Positions 50,800 through 61,754 of a DNA stretch of 64,000 nucleotides are shown here, one piece after another. The notes below the pieces were generated by a model. It was not told where the DNA came from. It ran no database searches and worked only from the letters and a program-made list of their open reading frames with translations. A program made the position numbers and the translations under genes. Origin of the DNA: Wyeomyia smithii (lineage: Eukaryota > Arthropoda > Insecta > Diptera > Culicidae); the NCBI RefSeq assembly GCF_029784165.1, contig NC_073696.1, positions 178,491,825-178,555,824 on the forward strand, in the 5' to 3' direction. Position 1 is the first letter of the stretch; every line of letters begins with the position of its first letter.

Positions 50800-52600
50800 T
50801 CTACTAAAATCGGAAGTATCTTCCCTGGCAATCATCAGCACTAGGTAGTTTTGGAATTTCGTCAAGATGCAGCGGAAGCAAGCTGGCCTGCCTTCTACTA
50901 TGGAGCTTTCTGGTGAGAGAGCAGATTGCTCCAGCGCAATGTGCAAACTGTTTGCCAAAAAATTTTCGAGCGCATTCAGTAATGAAGTTCTCACTGAAGA
51001 TCAAGTTTTTGAACCATCAACATCAATGATAGTATGATTATTGCTGCCGCTACTAAACTTAACACTCTTTCTCTCCTGGTCCAGATGGTATTTCTGCCAC
51101 GTTGCTAAAAATGTGTATCTCCGGTTTAGTTATTCCGTTGAGCTTTTTGTTCCGCTTGCCACTTTCCACAGGAAGATTTCCTACAGCTTGGAAACATGCT
51201 TTTTTTGTTCCCGGTCTATAAGAAGGGTGATCGTACGCAAATCGACAACCGTGGAATATCAGCTCTGTGTGCTATATCTAAACTGTTCGAGTTAATCGTG
51301 CTGCAACCTATTACCTCGCATTGCCAGAATAGCATAGCTGACGAACAGCACGGATTTCTACCGAAACGTTCCTGTACGACGAACCTAATGTGCCTAATAA
51401 GTTTTGTTGTCGACAGTTTTATCGAAAGATCACAAACGGACACGATCTAAACGGACCTCTCAGCCGCATTTGTTAAAATAAACCATCGCGTTGCTGTCGC
51501 TAAACACGACCGTTACGGCTTAAGCGGCCACCTTCTGAGCTAGTAAGAATCCTATCAAGTGGGACGTATCCTGAGTGTTAAAATCGACAACGAAATCTCC
51601 CAATCGTTTTCCGTTACTTCCGGGATCGCACAAGGCAGTCATCTTGGCCCACAAGTGTTTCTGCTTTATTTCAACGACGTTCACTACTCCGTAAAATGCC
51701 CTCGTCTAGCATTCGCCAATGATTTGAAACTTTTCAACAAAATAAAACATACCACCGACGCCACTTTTCTTCAGCAACAACTTAAAATATTCGCCAACTG
51801 GTGCGAGTTGAATCGAATGACACTTAACCCATCCAAATGCTCCGTGATCACGTTCACTAGAAAACTCCGGCCACTACATGTTGATTATACCCTTAACGGT
51901 TCTCCAATACAAGGAGTCGAATTCATTAAGGACCTCGGAGTGCTTCTGGATGAAAAACTCACCTTTAAACAGCATATATCTCTCATCGTAGCGAAAGCTT
52001 CCAGACAACTGGGACTTATTTTCCGAATGACGCGTGATTTTAAAAATATCCACTGTTTAGTCACGCTCTACTGCTCGCTGGTTCGGTCTTCACTGGAGTA
52101 CTGTTCAACGGTCTGGATCCCTCACTATAACAATGCTATCCATCGAATCGAAAAGATCCAGCGGCGGTTTGTACGTTATGCCCTTCGCACGCTCCCCTGG
52201 CGGCAACCTATGCGTAATACTAGGTACGAGGATCGCAGTCAGCTTCTTCAGATCGACACTCTCCAACTAGGCCGAGAAACAGCGCATGCTATGCTAGTAT
52301 CAGATATCCTGACATCACGAGTCTACTGACCTGCCATTCAATCTGAATGCCCCCACTAGAACTTTGCGAAGGTTGCCAGCATTGCAATTGCCCTTTCGTC
52401 GAACCAACTACAGCTTTAATAGTGCCATCAAAGGTATACAACGCGCTTCCAACAGAGTATCACAAGCCTTTGGTTATCATTTATCGTTTAGTGTTATACG
52501 CTCGAAATTTTTGTTACTGTTCCGTCGACTTCTATATTAGTAGCCATTAGGACATGTTATTTTATGTCTGTTGGCAGTAGTAGTAAATAAATAAAATTAC
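50800..52600 (+). pseudogene. Jockey/CR1-like LINE, ORF2 pseudogene
   Basis: Reads in order. The pre-RT segment AGLPSTMELSGERADC and LFAKKFSSAFSNEVLTEDQV lies at 50870-51010. RT blocks are YKKGDRTQIDNRGISALCAI (51215), DEQHGFLPKRSCTTNLMCL (51340), TDLSAAFVKINHRVAVAKH (51450), SGIAQGSHLGPQVFLLYFND (51615), CPRLAFANDLKLFNK (51700, FADD to FAND) and GVEFIKDLGVLLDEKLTFKQ (51915). The C-terminal region includes YCSLVRSSLEYCSTVWIPHY and is open from 51559 to 52329. Frameshifts lie near 51050-51200, stops at 51450 and 51541, and the endonuclease is missing. The catalytic Asp-to-Asn change alone would abolish polymerase activity. The 3' tail is near 52560-52600. Confidence 0.87.
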
Positions 52601-53283
52601 TAGTGTTGGTGTTCCAAACAACAAAACTATCGGAATATGCAGTCTTTGGAGGATTTGTGCGAGATAAGTGATAGGTAGTATTTTTTAGATTTTTTCTCTG
52701 CTTGAGTTGTTTGTGTTGACATACTATATACTTAATCAATTGTTTTCTGACACGTAGGCGGCGCTGCATTTTTTTTGCTTTGATCATCGACGTGAAGAGG
52801 TTGATTCGTACAGATCTGTTTTGTATGTAGTTTCGGTTGAGAGTAGAGGGAAAATAAACTATTTTTTTACTAAAATATTTGTAAATATACAGAGGATTTC
52901 TTGTTTATACGAATGTGTCACTCAACAAAATTTTTTAGAGGTTCGGGTTTATGTTCCGGACAACATTGGACTTTGTTCGCGTGGGTCTTATTTAACAATA
53001 TTCTAATATTCAGTTTAGATGTAATGGAAATATATGATGAAACCCCTTTAGACTGGCTGTATGAAGATAAATTTGCTACTAACGACAATTATGTCAAATC
53101 GGTGGATAATAATAAGCGTATAACTAAACTTCTACTAAAATTCATCCATAACCACAAAACATAAAATAGTAAAATCGAATAATCTAAAAATTCAACTAGT
53201 GAAATACATATTAAACTAAAAAGTCGATAAATCACAACAGCCTCAACTCTTATTATCTCTCAAAATTTATACTTATAATATAT
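52601..53283. other. Unassigned, AT-rich
   Basis: Nothing recognised. Confidence 0.4.
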
Positions 53284-53609
53284 AGCAAGGTCACTTTTTA
53301 TGCGTTTTTTTACGCGGGTTGCTGTCTTCCATTACTTAAAAACGGTACAAGATATCGACCTCATTTCAATCACGTTTTCCGTTTTAGGCCACAAGTGATC
53401 ATATATCAGTTTTCAAAAAAATTCACAATTTTTGGTGTAAATACTCAAAATTGAATTTTGGTCTCTAGATTGGCCACTATCATATTCAAACGGGGTTTTA
53501 ACGTTTTAGGACGGTTTTCTTTGTTATATTTGCAACTCAAAAAAGTCGTTTTTTACGCGGGCCCATACTAGTTTGGAACGCATCCCCCGCGTAAAAAACG
53601 ACCTTAGTG
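53284..53609. mobile_element. Pogo-like MITE, copy 2
   Basis: Closely matches 4368-4692 throughout (for example AACGGTACAAGATATCGACC and CACAATTTTTGGTGTAAATA). The right end is CGACCTTAGTG followed by TA. The left end has drifted. Confidence 0.88.
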
Positions 53610-55203
53610 TAATCAATTATCGATCCGCAACATCTAACAGATGTATCCCAGGGTCTCGCTTTCCTACTAAAATTTCCCATCTCATGTAACATTTATGAGA
53701 GCACGTAGAGTTCTCTGCGGTTCTCTTAAGTAAATGTTGGACTAACATTCCTTTTCCGTTCCCAAACAGTTGCAAGGACGTGGCCAGGGTGGTAACAGTT
53801 CTCTGGAGACATCTGACCTTTGTTTAGTAACATTTAATTAGATCCCAAATTTCATGTTGCTGCTCAGGAACGAAAGTGATTTGTTCTCGTAAACAGAGTA
53901 TTGTTGCTAGCACCAACTACGAAGTTGTGCAGCTGTTTATGCCATGCTAAGCTATGCTAAATCAAATGAAATAATTTTCAACTGTTTGTTGTTGTAAATC
54001 AGATGAATTTATCAAAACGGTGATGATTAAAATGAAATAAAAACTGAAATATTAGGTGCGCAACTATGTAAGTTGATTTTAACATATCTAAAATATTATG
54101 AACTAAGCTGAAACATATTGTAAAGAAACGGCATTGTCTCGTATATGGTTCCATTGTGGCGTCATATACTCTTAGTTGTGTGCAAATGTCTGATTTTGTG
54201 CCTATTATGTCGTCATTTTATTTCAAGAAAACGGCAACTGAAGCGCATCGAGAGTTGAAACAATGTTTACAGAAATGCTGCTCTAAGCGAAATATCGTAC
54301 ATTCATTATTTCCATTAAAAATGTTTCATTTTTTTTCTTGAAACGTATGAAAAATGTCACAAAACGTATCATGGTTTTTAGAAATTCTCTTTTTTTGACA
54401 TAAACAAACAGTTTTTTTGTGTAGGATAACTGTCCGAAAATGAACTGTAGAGAACTAAAAATACCTTGTAAAAACAGTCTGCATCGTAAAAATGAGAATA
54501 AATTAAAAAAAATAATTAAAATTAAAATAAAAACAATTTGTTTTTTTTTTTTTTTAGGGAAACTCAAAGTTTGAGTGACAGATAAATGAGAAAATCAGGA
54601 GAAATGAAAAATATTTTTATTGAAGGTAAGATTTTTGGGAAAAGTTGAAGAAGTTGTATACAAGACACGACCGCGGGATTAACTTAGAAATACGACAGCT
54701 TGTCTTTTATCAATGTACTTCTTGATGCAGGATTGAGAAACCGATCGATATGTTTCTATGTTGATTACGTTGAAAGAAAGGTGAAAAACATATGTTGAAT
54801 ATTGTGAAGCTCGTCTATCTGCTAGCTGCTTTCAAATACTTAGTAGCTGATGAATTTTTGAAAATGATAGGAAATGCTGCCGAAATAACAACAGAACGCG
54901 AATCATTCCGCACGTCATGCGAGTGGCAATCTACAATGAAGAGAAATTAAACAAATTTGCCAAATGTGTTTGGAAAGAAAATCTTCAAATTGTTCCTGTG
55001 TCGGATGAGAGCAGATACCAAGAGTGCAACTGTTGCGTATTGCCTTTTTCCGATGTGCGACTGGAATAAAATTTTGTTCGTGCTAGCTAGCATATTTAGC
55101 TGTCTAGTCTAGTCTACACTAGCTGAAAGGATCCTGGAAAATGATATCCACCATTTTAAAAATGGTTTCCATAGGTTTTTTTTGTCAACGGCCAGGCCTA
55201 CTG
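53610..55203. other. Unassigned, AT-rich
   Basis: A T-rich stretch and poly-A/T runs near 54340-54560 create lysine-rich frames without meaning. No gene recognised. Confidence 0.4.
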
Positions 55204-55439
55204 TGTAGCGCAATAGCAAAGCAATGCCTTGGTGCTACATTCCGATTCGAAATTCGACCTTCTGTTTATTTATACACAGACTTCGCGGCCAACTGTTTAG
55301 TGTCCAGGACAATTGCGGGGCTAGTGCTACGATCCTACTGACACTAACAGTCTTTCCCGAGCCAAAACTCGAACTCACGACGGCTGGCTTGTTAGGCCAG
55401 CATCGTACCTCGAGACCGTCTGGAAGATGTAGCGCAATA
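55204..55439 (-). mobile_element. tRNA-derived SINE, family 2, copy 2, with 12-bp duplication
   Basis: The SINE body is 55216-55427, flanked by the perfect direct repeat TGTAGCGCAATA (55204-55215 and 55428-55439). On the minus strand the head reads GGTCTCGAGGTACGATGC and GTGAGTTCGAGTTTTGGC. This fixes the ends of the family at about 212 bases. Confidence 0.9.
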
Positions 55440-55975
55440 TAATCTAAGAACGGGGACAATCCGTACCAACCGATCCGTATGTAAGAAGTAATATAATTCG
55501 TTGGGAGTGACAAAGCTAAGACAGTACACTCCTTTGTTGACCAATTTCCTGGGATGGAACATAGGTATTCCCTCCTTATGTTCGGGTTTCGAAACCAAGG
55601 ATATAGCGCCTTTACTCGCTTTAAGTATGAAGATCGATATTTAGCTGTGACTTAAAACTATAAGCGTTTTTTTTAGAGTGTAACATGCTTTTGACGTAGA
55701 ACTACGGCTTTGTTTTCTATACTAGATTACATTTTGTGAAATTGAAAATGAAACTGGCAAACGTTGCGTCAGATTTCAAACGATTATAGCAAGCGAACAA
55801 CTTAATGCATCTTAGTCATTTATATGTCGGTGGATAGATAAAATGTGTAATAATTGTTTGAATAGTTCCAAGGTCAAGCATGCCCATACATTTCTCTCGC
55901 TATTGGCTTGCTTCCCGAGCACGGATAACAATAACATGGACGGAATAAATTCCACTGCCTACATATTTTGACTCA
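55440..55975. other. Unassigned
   Basis: No gene or repeat recognised. Confidence 0.35.
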
Positions 55976-57240
55976 ACACAGTGTTTTGGTTTGTTTGTCC
56001 TTCTCTAAGCTGCGTGGCCACGCCCTAATTGCAAAAATATACTCTGAACTCGATACAAAAAAATGCGTGTAAAAAATTCAGCTTCAGTCACACAATAGCG
56101 AGTGTAGTATAATAGCTGTTAGAGGCACGCGACAGTTATTTTATTATGCACAGCCAAGCGAGATATTCAAAGCTCCCGTTGGTGCGATCATCAGCGTTCT
56201 GTAGCACACGTGAAGATTATGGAATCGGTTCGGATTTATTTTGCATACGGCAGCAACAAGCACAATCGCACGCTGCATGATATTTTGAGGGGAACAGCGG
56301 ATTTTATGCGCGGCCAACAAAATATTCAATGCTACCGGTGGTGGTGCGATCATCAGCGTTCTGTAGCACACATTTCGAGCTGAAGATTATGGAATTAGTT
56401 CTTTTCAGAATTATAAATGTTTGAAGATAAGAGTTATGAGAATTTTCACAACTACTACTAGTGTTAATTGTTCATCTATTTCTCAATAATCATTTTTACA
56501 ATAACGACCAGGGCACACCAAAGATAAACGGTAGTGTTGCCTATGAATAGTTTATCACAGAAAGATATAACCCTCATTTCAAGAATTTTCACTGCTAAAT
56601 TGCGTGATTTTTCGATTTATTTGTTTGTTTATGCCCACTTGAACACCGTTATCAGTCAAATATTAGTAACGAAAATTAGTTAATCTAAGAACCAGAGTGA
56701 TTTTCGCATCGGGAAAGCAAAAACTTTCTTTTGATGCTTATGAAAATCACTCAGTAGTATCGAAGGTGTTTTGGTTTGTTTCTCTTTCTCGAAGCTGCGT
56801 GGCCACGCCCTAATGGCAACTATCTACACTTAACTCGATACAAAAGACTGCATGTAGAAAATTCAGCTTCAGTCTAGTTTGTCACACAATAGCGAGTGGA
56901 GTATAGCTGTTAGAGGTACGCGACATTGAAAAACGAGAGCTGCATACGAGTCATCTTCCAGGCAGTGCGGAACATGTTACCTTTATTTTGCATACGGCAG
57001 CAACAGTTACCATCGTACGCTGCAGAATATTTAGCTGGCACAGCTACTGGAGGGCACAGCGGAGAGCAAACTTTATTATGCGCGGTCAAGCAAAATATTC
57101 AATGCTATCGATGGTGCGATCATCAGCGTTCTGTAGCACGAATTTTGTACTGAAGATGATTCCATAATCATATTGTTTTCAGAACTATAGATGCTTGAAG
57201 ATAAGAGTTATGAGAAATTTCGCAACTACTACTAGTGTAA
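55976..57240 (+). repeat. Two LTR-like direct repeats (55981-56465 and 56768-57237)
   Basis: Both begin TGTTTTGGTTTGTTT, share GCTGCGTGGCCACGCCCTAA, ACTCGATACAAAA, ATTCAGCTTCAGTC, CACACAATAGCGAGTG, GCGATCATCAGCGTTCTGTA and end AACTACTACTAGTGT. They are about 480 bases long and 790 apart. An arthropod-type initiator (TCAGTC) lies about 30 bases after an ATACAAAA box in each, as in LTR promoters. The first copy has an internal duplication of the GCGATCATCAGCG segment. The spacer shows no pol. Confidence 0.7.
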
Positions 57241-57263
57241 AATTTTCATGTATTCATGCAAAA

Positions 57264-57470
57264 AAGCGAAGCCTTGGTGCTACATTCCGATTCGGAATTT
57301 GACCTTCTGTTTATTTATACACAGACTTCGCAGCCGACTGTTTAGTGTACAGGACAATTGCGGGGCTAGCGCTTACAATCCTACTGACACTAACAGTCTC
57401 TTCCGAGCCGAGACTCGACCCTACGACGACTGGCTTGTTAGGCTAGTATCGTACTTCGAGACCATCTGGG
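57264..57470 (-). mobile_element. tRNA-derived SINE, family 2, copy 3
   Basis: Matches copy 2 along its length (GAAGCCTTGGTGCTACATTC, CACTAACAGTCTCTTCCGAG). No clear duplication was found at its ends. Confidence 0.82.
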
Positions 57471-57489
57471 AGATACTTTAAAATGGCAT

Positions 57490-58320
57490 GTGAAGTTAAT
57501 TTCTGGCCTCTGGGCGCCATTTTGTTTCCAGAAAAATTTATATTGGATGGTGTTTGGTTATTTTCGGCTGTTTTTCAAAAACTGGAAGTTGCCATCTTGG
57601 ATTTCAGTAATTAGGGAATATTTTTGGCTTTCGAGCGTCATTTTGATTTCGGAAACACACATATTCAGTAGTATTCAGTTATGTTGCTGTTTTTCAGAAA
57701 CTGGAAGTTTCCATCTTAACTTAAAAAATGGCGTCTGGAGTCGAATTTCGGCTCCTGTACATCATTCCGATCATTGTAGGCTGTATTCCAAATAAACTGG
57801 TTAAAATATTTATTTAAATTATCAGGGAGACCCCCCCCCCCCTTCCAGAGTACGGAGAAGTGCCAAACCACAATAGAAGTTTATGATCGATTTTCATAAG
57901 AGTACTTCTTTTGAGAAGAGGAAGGGGTGTCGAACCACCACTAAAATATTTTTTCCCTCCCAGAAACCTCCACATGATAAATTTGGTTTCATTTACTTTA
58001 TTAGTTCTGGAGTTGTGAAGAAATGTGTTTCATTTGTAAGGGAGCTCCTCTTTCAGAAAAGGAAGGGGCGTCGAAACACCATGAAGATATTTGTTACCCC
58101 TAAAAATATTCACATGCCAAATTTGGTTGTATTTACTTAACTGGTTCTCGAGTTGTGCGAATATTTTTTTCCTTTGTATGGGACCCCTCCAGAATAGGGA
58201 GGGGTCTCGAACTATCTTAGTAACCTTTCCCGATCCCTTAAACTCTTACATACAAAATTTCACGCCGATCGGTGCACTTGTTTCTGAAACGGTAAATTTC
58301 ATTAGTACCTCTCTTTCAGC
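57490..58320. repeat. Helitron-like or minisatellite-bearing repeat, copy 2 (inverted)
   Basis: Reverse-orientation relative of 42110-43945: minisatellite units (CCATCTTGGATTTC, GTTTTTCAAAAACTGGAAG) first, then the GGGACCCCTCCAGAAT segments, ending CACGCCGATCGG...CTCTCTTTCAGC. A run of 13 C lies near 57830. Confidence 0.75.
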
Positions 58321-59036
58321 TCTCTTTTTCAATAAATGATTGGTGACTTCTTGAGTGTCCGGGTTGATTTCTTTAGCAAATCATAACGCTTTAGATTTGT
58401 TGTAATGTAGCTTAGCTGTAAATTTTATTTTTATTTTAAAGATAATTTAAGTATTAGGTTTGATATAAGGTAAACTTACAAATTTAGGCTTGCACGAGTC
58501 TTAAGAACAATCCTAACTTTTTGTACACTTTGATATTTTTACTACTGTAGTTTTAACTTTATTTGCATGAAATGTATTTTACTAGAATGTTGTAAATGAA
58601 GAATGAGTTATAGGTTTTAGCTATAGTTTTAGGTGTTAATTCAAAATAATAACAATTTTAGGTTAGTTTAAGTAACTTTCCCACACCTCTCTAGGAGTTC
58701 TTTACTGTCGATGTCTAAATTAGAAAGAACGATGAGCTGACAAATTTTAAGGAGTAACCCTTGTCCCTTCAATTAGTGACAACTCTTTTGTCGGCTGGTA
58801 GAATTTTTCTTATCGGTGTAACCCAGAGTGTTGCCAGTTCAACAGTAGCCTTGAAGAGAAGTGTTGTTTAATTGACTTCAAGCCATAAGCGAAAATAATA
58901 TTGAAGTTTGCTGGAACATTGCTATATAAAGAGTACCCACTGCATCGCCAAAAAAACCGCATGGGTGGAACTGACTCACGCTCGATGAAAATTTTGTTTA
59001 TAATTAGAGGCAAAAACTCTTTTTTACAGCTTCTTT
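58321..59036. other. Unassigned, AT-rich
   Basis: Nothing recognised. Confidence 0.4.
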
Positions 59037-59040
59037 GAGA

Positions 59041-59450
59041 AATTCTCGCCGAAACCGTCCCACTGATGGAACCCTCGAGCATTAAGGTGTTAAACAGTTT
59101 TTAGAGTAGTAGAATTTTGAGTAATTTTTGATCTTTTGTTGTCTCTTTCTCTAGAATTTGTCATTAAACCCCTTACAACCAGTACGTCGTTGTAAATAAG
59201 AATGATAAAGCTTTCATTTGATGTAGAAAAAAGTTTACTGGTTGCATGGAGTTTAATGACAAATTCAAGAGAAAAAGATCAATTAAAAGATCAAGAATTA
59301 CTCAAAATACAACTTTTCTAAAAACTGTTCAACCACTTAGTGCTCGAGGGTTCCATCAATATGAACTTAGCATAGTGGTTTTCTCATTTTTAAAATATCC
59401 TTTTTAAAAGACCTCATGTCACCAGTGGAACGGTTTCAGCGAGAATTGCT
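59041..59450. repeat. Long foldback (hairpin) element
   Basis: 59064-59183 pairs with 59237-59358 in inverse orientation (outermost TGATGGAACCCTCGAGCA, innermost AACCAGT) with a 53-base loop. Outer arms 59041-59060 (AATTCTCGCCGAAACCGTCC) and 59427-59447 pair again after a roughly 65-base one-sided insert. The arms are similar but not identical. Confidence 0.9.
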
Positions 59451-60595
59451 CCTATTGAAAATAAGTGGTCATTTGGTTTTAGTCCTTAAAAAGCTGAGAC
59501 ACAAACATATTGCTTAATCGAATTATATCTTCTTTCCCGTTTTCTTCGATAAAGCTTGGATATTCGGTAGAACTCTTCCCTGGGAAAAGAGACCAATACG
59601 CAACAGACGATGGATTCGACTTACCGGGATTTGAAACCCAATACGAGATAAACGGGACTTTGTCCTTTCCTTGACTTTGCCACCTTTGCCAGAATCAGAA
59701 ATTACGAATTTGATTCAACGGTATAGTGATGCTACCACGAACAAGCGATGCGATGATGAAAAAACAGTATGATTGTCCTTAATACCTAGGCAGACAAATA
59801 ACGCAAAAAACACGGCAGCGCGACGTAGGTGGTAGAATGAAAGAATTTGAAAAAAGTGATGGACTGATTTGCACACTGTTTGTAGGTATACATTAAAGTA
59901 GAGCGTCATTATATAAAAAAAGCCAGAATCAAGTTATTTTTTGTTCTATTAAGGGCCCCAGAAAATCCTAAATTTTTCGGAAGTCGACTGGTTTTGTCTT
60001 CGCTCAGCGCATTGCATTACTTCTTATAGGAATCCTACTACTGTTGACAGAAAAAATGATTTTCAGCATTTAATTCGACATGCTCAAATTTGAACAGATA
60101 TAACTTTTCAAGAAATATCCTAGCATCCTAACACTTCGGTAAAATCGCTAAGCATATAGGGTAAAAGACCTATTTTCGGCCGTCATTACCATTTTCATGA
60201 ATTATTAATCGGAAACAATAAAGCAACTTGAATATCGGCGTACGTCTGATTGGTCATTCACATACATATGTGTGTGTAAAACCGCAACACTTTCTGCACG
60301 ACTGCTTCTGCACTGTATGTCGTTGTCGCAAAGTTGTTTTATGCAAACAGTCAGCCCGACGGATCATAACAATTAAGCCTATAACGACTGTCCACTGACA
60401 TCATTTTTTCGTCAACATCGAACAGCTGATGAGTGGTAATGATTTCAACAACGTGCTTGAGACCTAAATGAGATTCACGGTTAAGTTGCTGGCAATCTGT
60501 TTTCATTCTTCAATTGTTCAGTTATATATTGTGCAATATAACTGATTTCTCCATAAATATTCTTCAAACGTTTTGTAGTTTCCGTCTTTAAATAA
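59451..60595. other. Unassigned
   Basis: No gene or repeat recognised. Confidence 0.4.
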
Positions 60596-61060
60596 ATTTA
60601 GGAATACCGCTAGCAAAATAACAACAATACCAGCGAAGTTTCCAACCTATGTCCCTTGGTGATTCTCCGTATTCGCGACTACGAAACTCAAAAAGATTTT
60701 GAAGGCTGCTCACACTAACGTAAACTCTCGTATAGATTGTCAGAGTATGCGTGTTGACACAAGCAAAAATATTTCTTTCCTTTACTCTCCTATGCAAAAA
60801 ACCAAACAAATATTAGCAGCTTCGTAGTCCCGAATGCGATAGCTTCTAATTTTTCGGCCTAACAGGATGCTGCATAAAATTAGTGAGCAACGTGATATTG
60901 AATTGTTAAATTTGCCAAAACCAGGTTCATAATGGTATTTCCCGGAAGAAAACTATGAAAACTTGTAGCCATTAAACTAAAGAATTCTGTTGCATTTGTT
61001 TTTTGGCGGTAAATTATTTGTGCAGGTACCAGTACGCCGAATTTACCCTCCCCTACCCTA
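60596..61060. repeat. Dispersed repeat, inverse copy of 24620-24955, with nested MITE
   Basis: Reverse-complement match to 24620-24955, interrupted at 60671-60835 by a 165-base element. Confidence 0.8.
60671..60835. mobile_element. Short MITE (~165 bp), copy 2
   Basis: The inverted ends ATTCGCGACTACGAAACT and AGCTTCGTAGTCCCGAAT match at 16 of 18 positions. The related empty site in the 24.6-kb copy shows that it is an insertion. Related to 33257-33418. Confidence 0.8.
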
Positions 61061-61379
61061 AATACTATACTTTAACGTAATGCAGTGCATTAGTGAGCTC
61101 TCTAGAAAGGAAAATGTAAAAAAGTAGGTTTGCTCATACAAATTTTCAAATAAATTTAAAATGGAACACGAAGACAAGCAGAGACAAAATTAATTGACTT
61201 TCGATAAGTAAAGTTTCTTTTAGAGCCCCAAGACGAACCAAAATAACTTGGTTCTGGTAAATCGGTCACTTAGCTTCTCCCTAGTATACCACAGACAAGC
61301 GCCAAAGCAACCAATGTTCAGAATTCCGTACGTTTGCTGTTGCCGTGCCGTGTTCGAAGGAACTAAAGCTGTTAGGAAA

Positions 61380-61754
61380 TACAGTAAAGTCTTTTTTTAC
61401 ACGGTTTTTTACATGGTTTTATTTTACACGATTCTTTTTTACAACGATTTTCCAAATAACGCGATTTTTTTACGTCGTTTTCTCAAATAACGCGATTTTT
61501 TTACACGGTTTTTTTGCACGATTTTTCGTCTTCGCGTAAAATTGTTATAGTAAGTAACAGTAATGGTAACAGACTATAATTAGCTGTTTTTTACACAGTT
61601 TCATTTTTACACGGTTTTTGTTTTGCGCGATTTTTTTACGACGTTTTTCCAAATAACGCGGTTTTTTACGACGTTTTTCCAAATAACGCGGTTTTTTTAC
61701 ACGTTTTTTTCTTTGCACGGTACGTACAATCGTGTAAAAAAGAACTTTACTGTA
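61380..61754. mobile_element. Pogo-like MITE, family 2, with repeated end motif
   Basis: TA flanks 61382-61752. The ends CAGTAAAGTCTTTTTTTACA and the inverse AAAAAAGAACTTTACTG match. The interior is largely built from repeats of TTTTTTACACGG or AATAACGCGATTTTTTTAC in both orientations, so it resembles an array of the terminal motif. Confidence 0.82.

Noticed and set aside
51196..52329. Functional reverse transcriptase gene
   Set aside because: Although 256 codons are open, the catalytic motif is FAND and the upstream part has stops and frameshifts.
54283..54567. 94-codon minus-strand frame, Lys/Phe-rich
   Set aside because: Composition follows from poly-A/T runs; no motif.
57883..58339. Two plus-strand frames of 82-85 codons
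   Set aside because: They lie within a dispersed non-coding repeat; the frames are not kept in the 42-kb copy.
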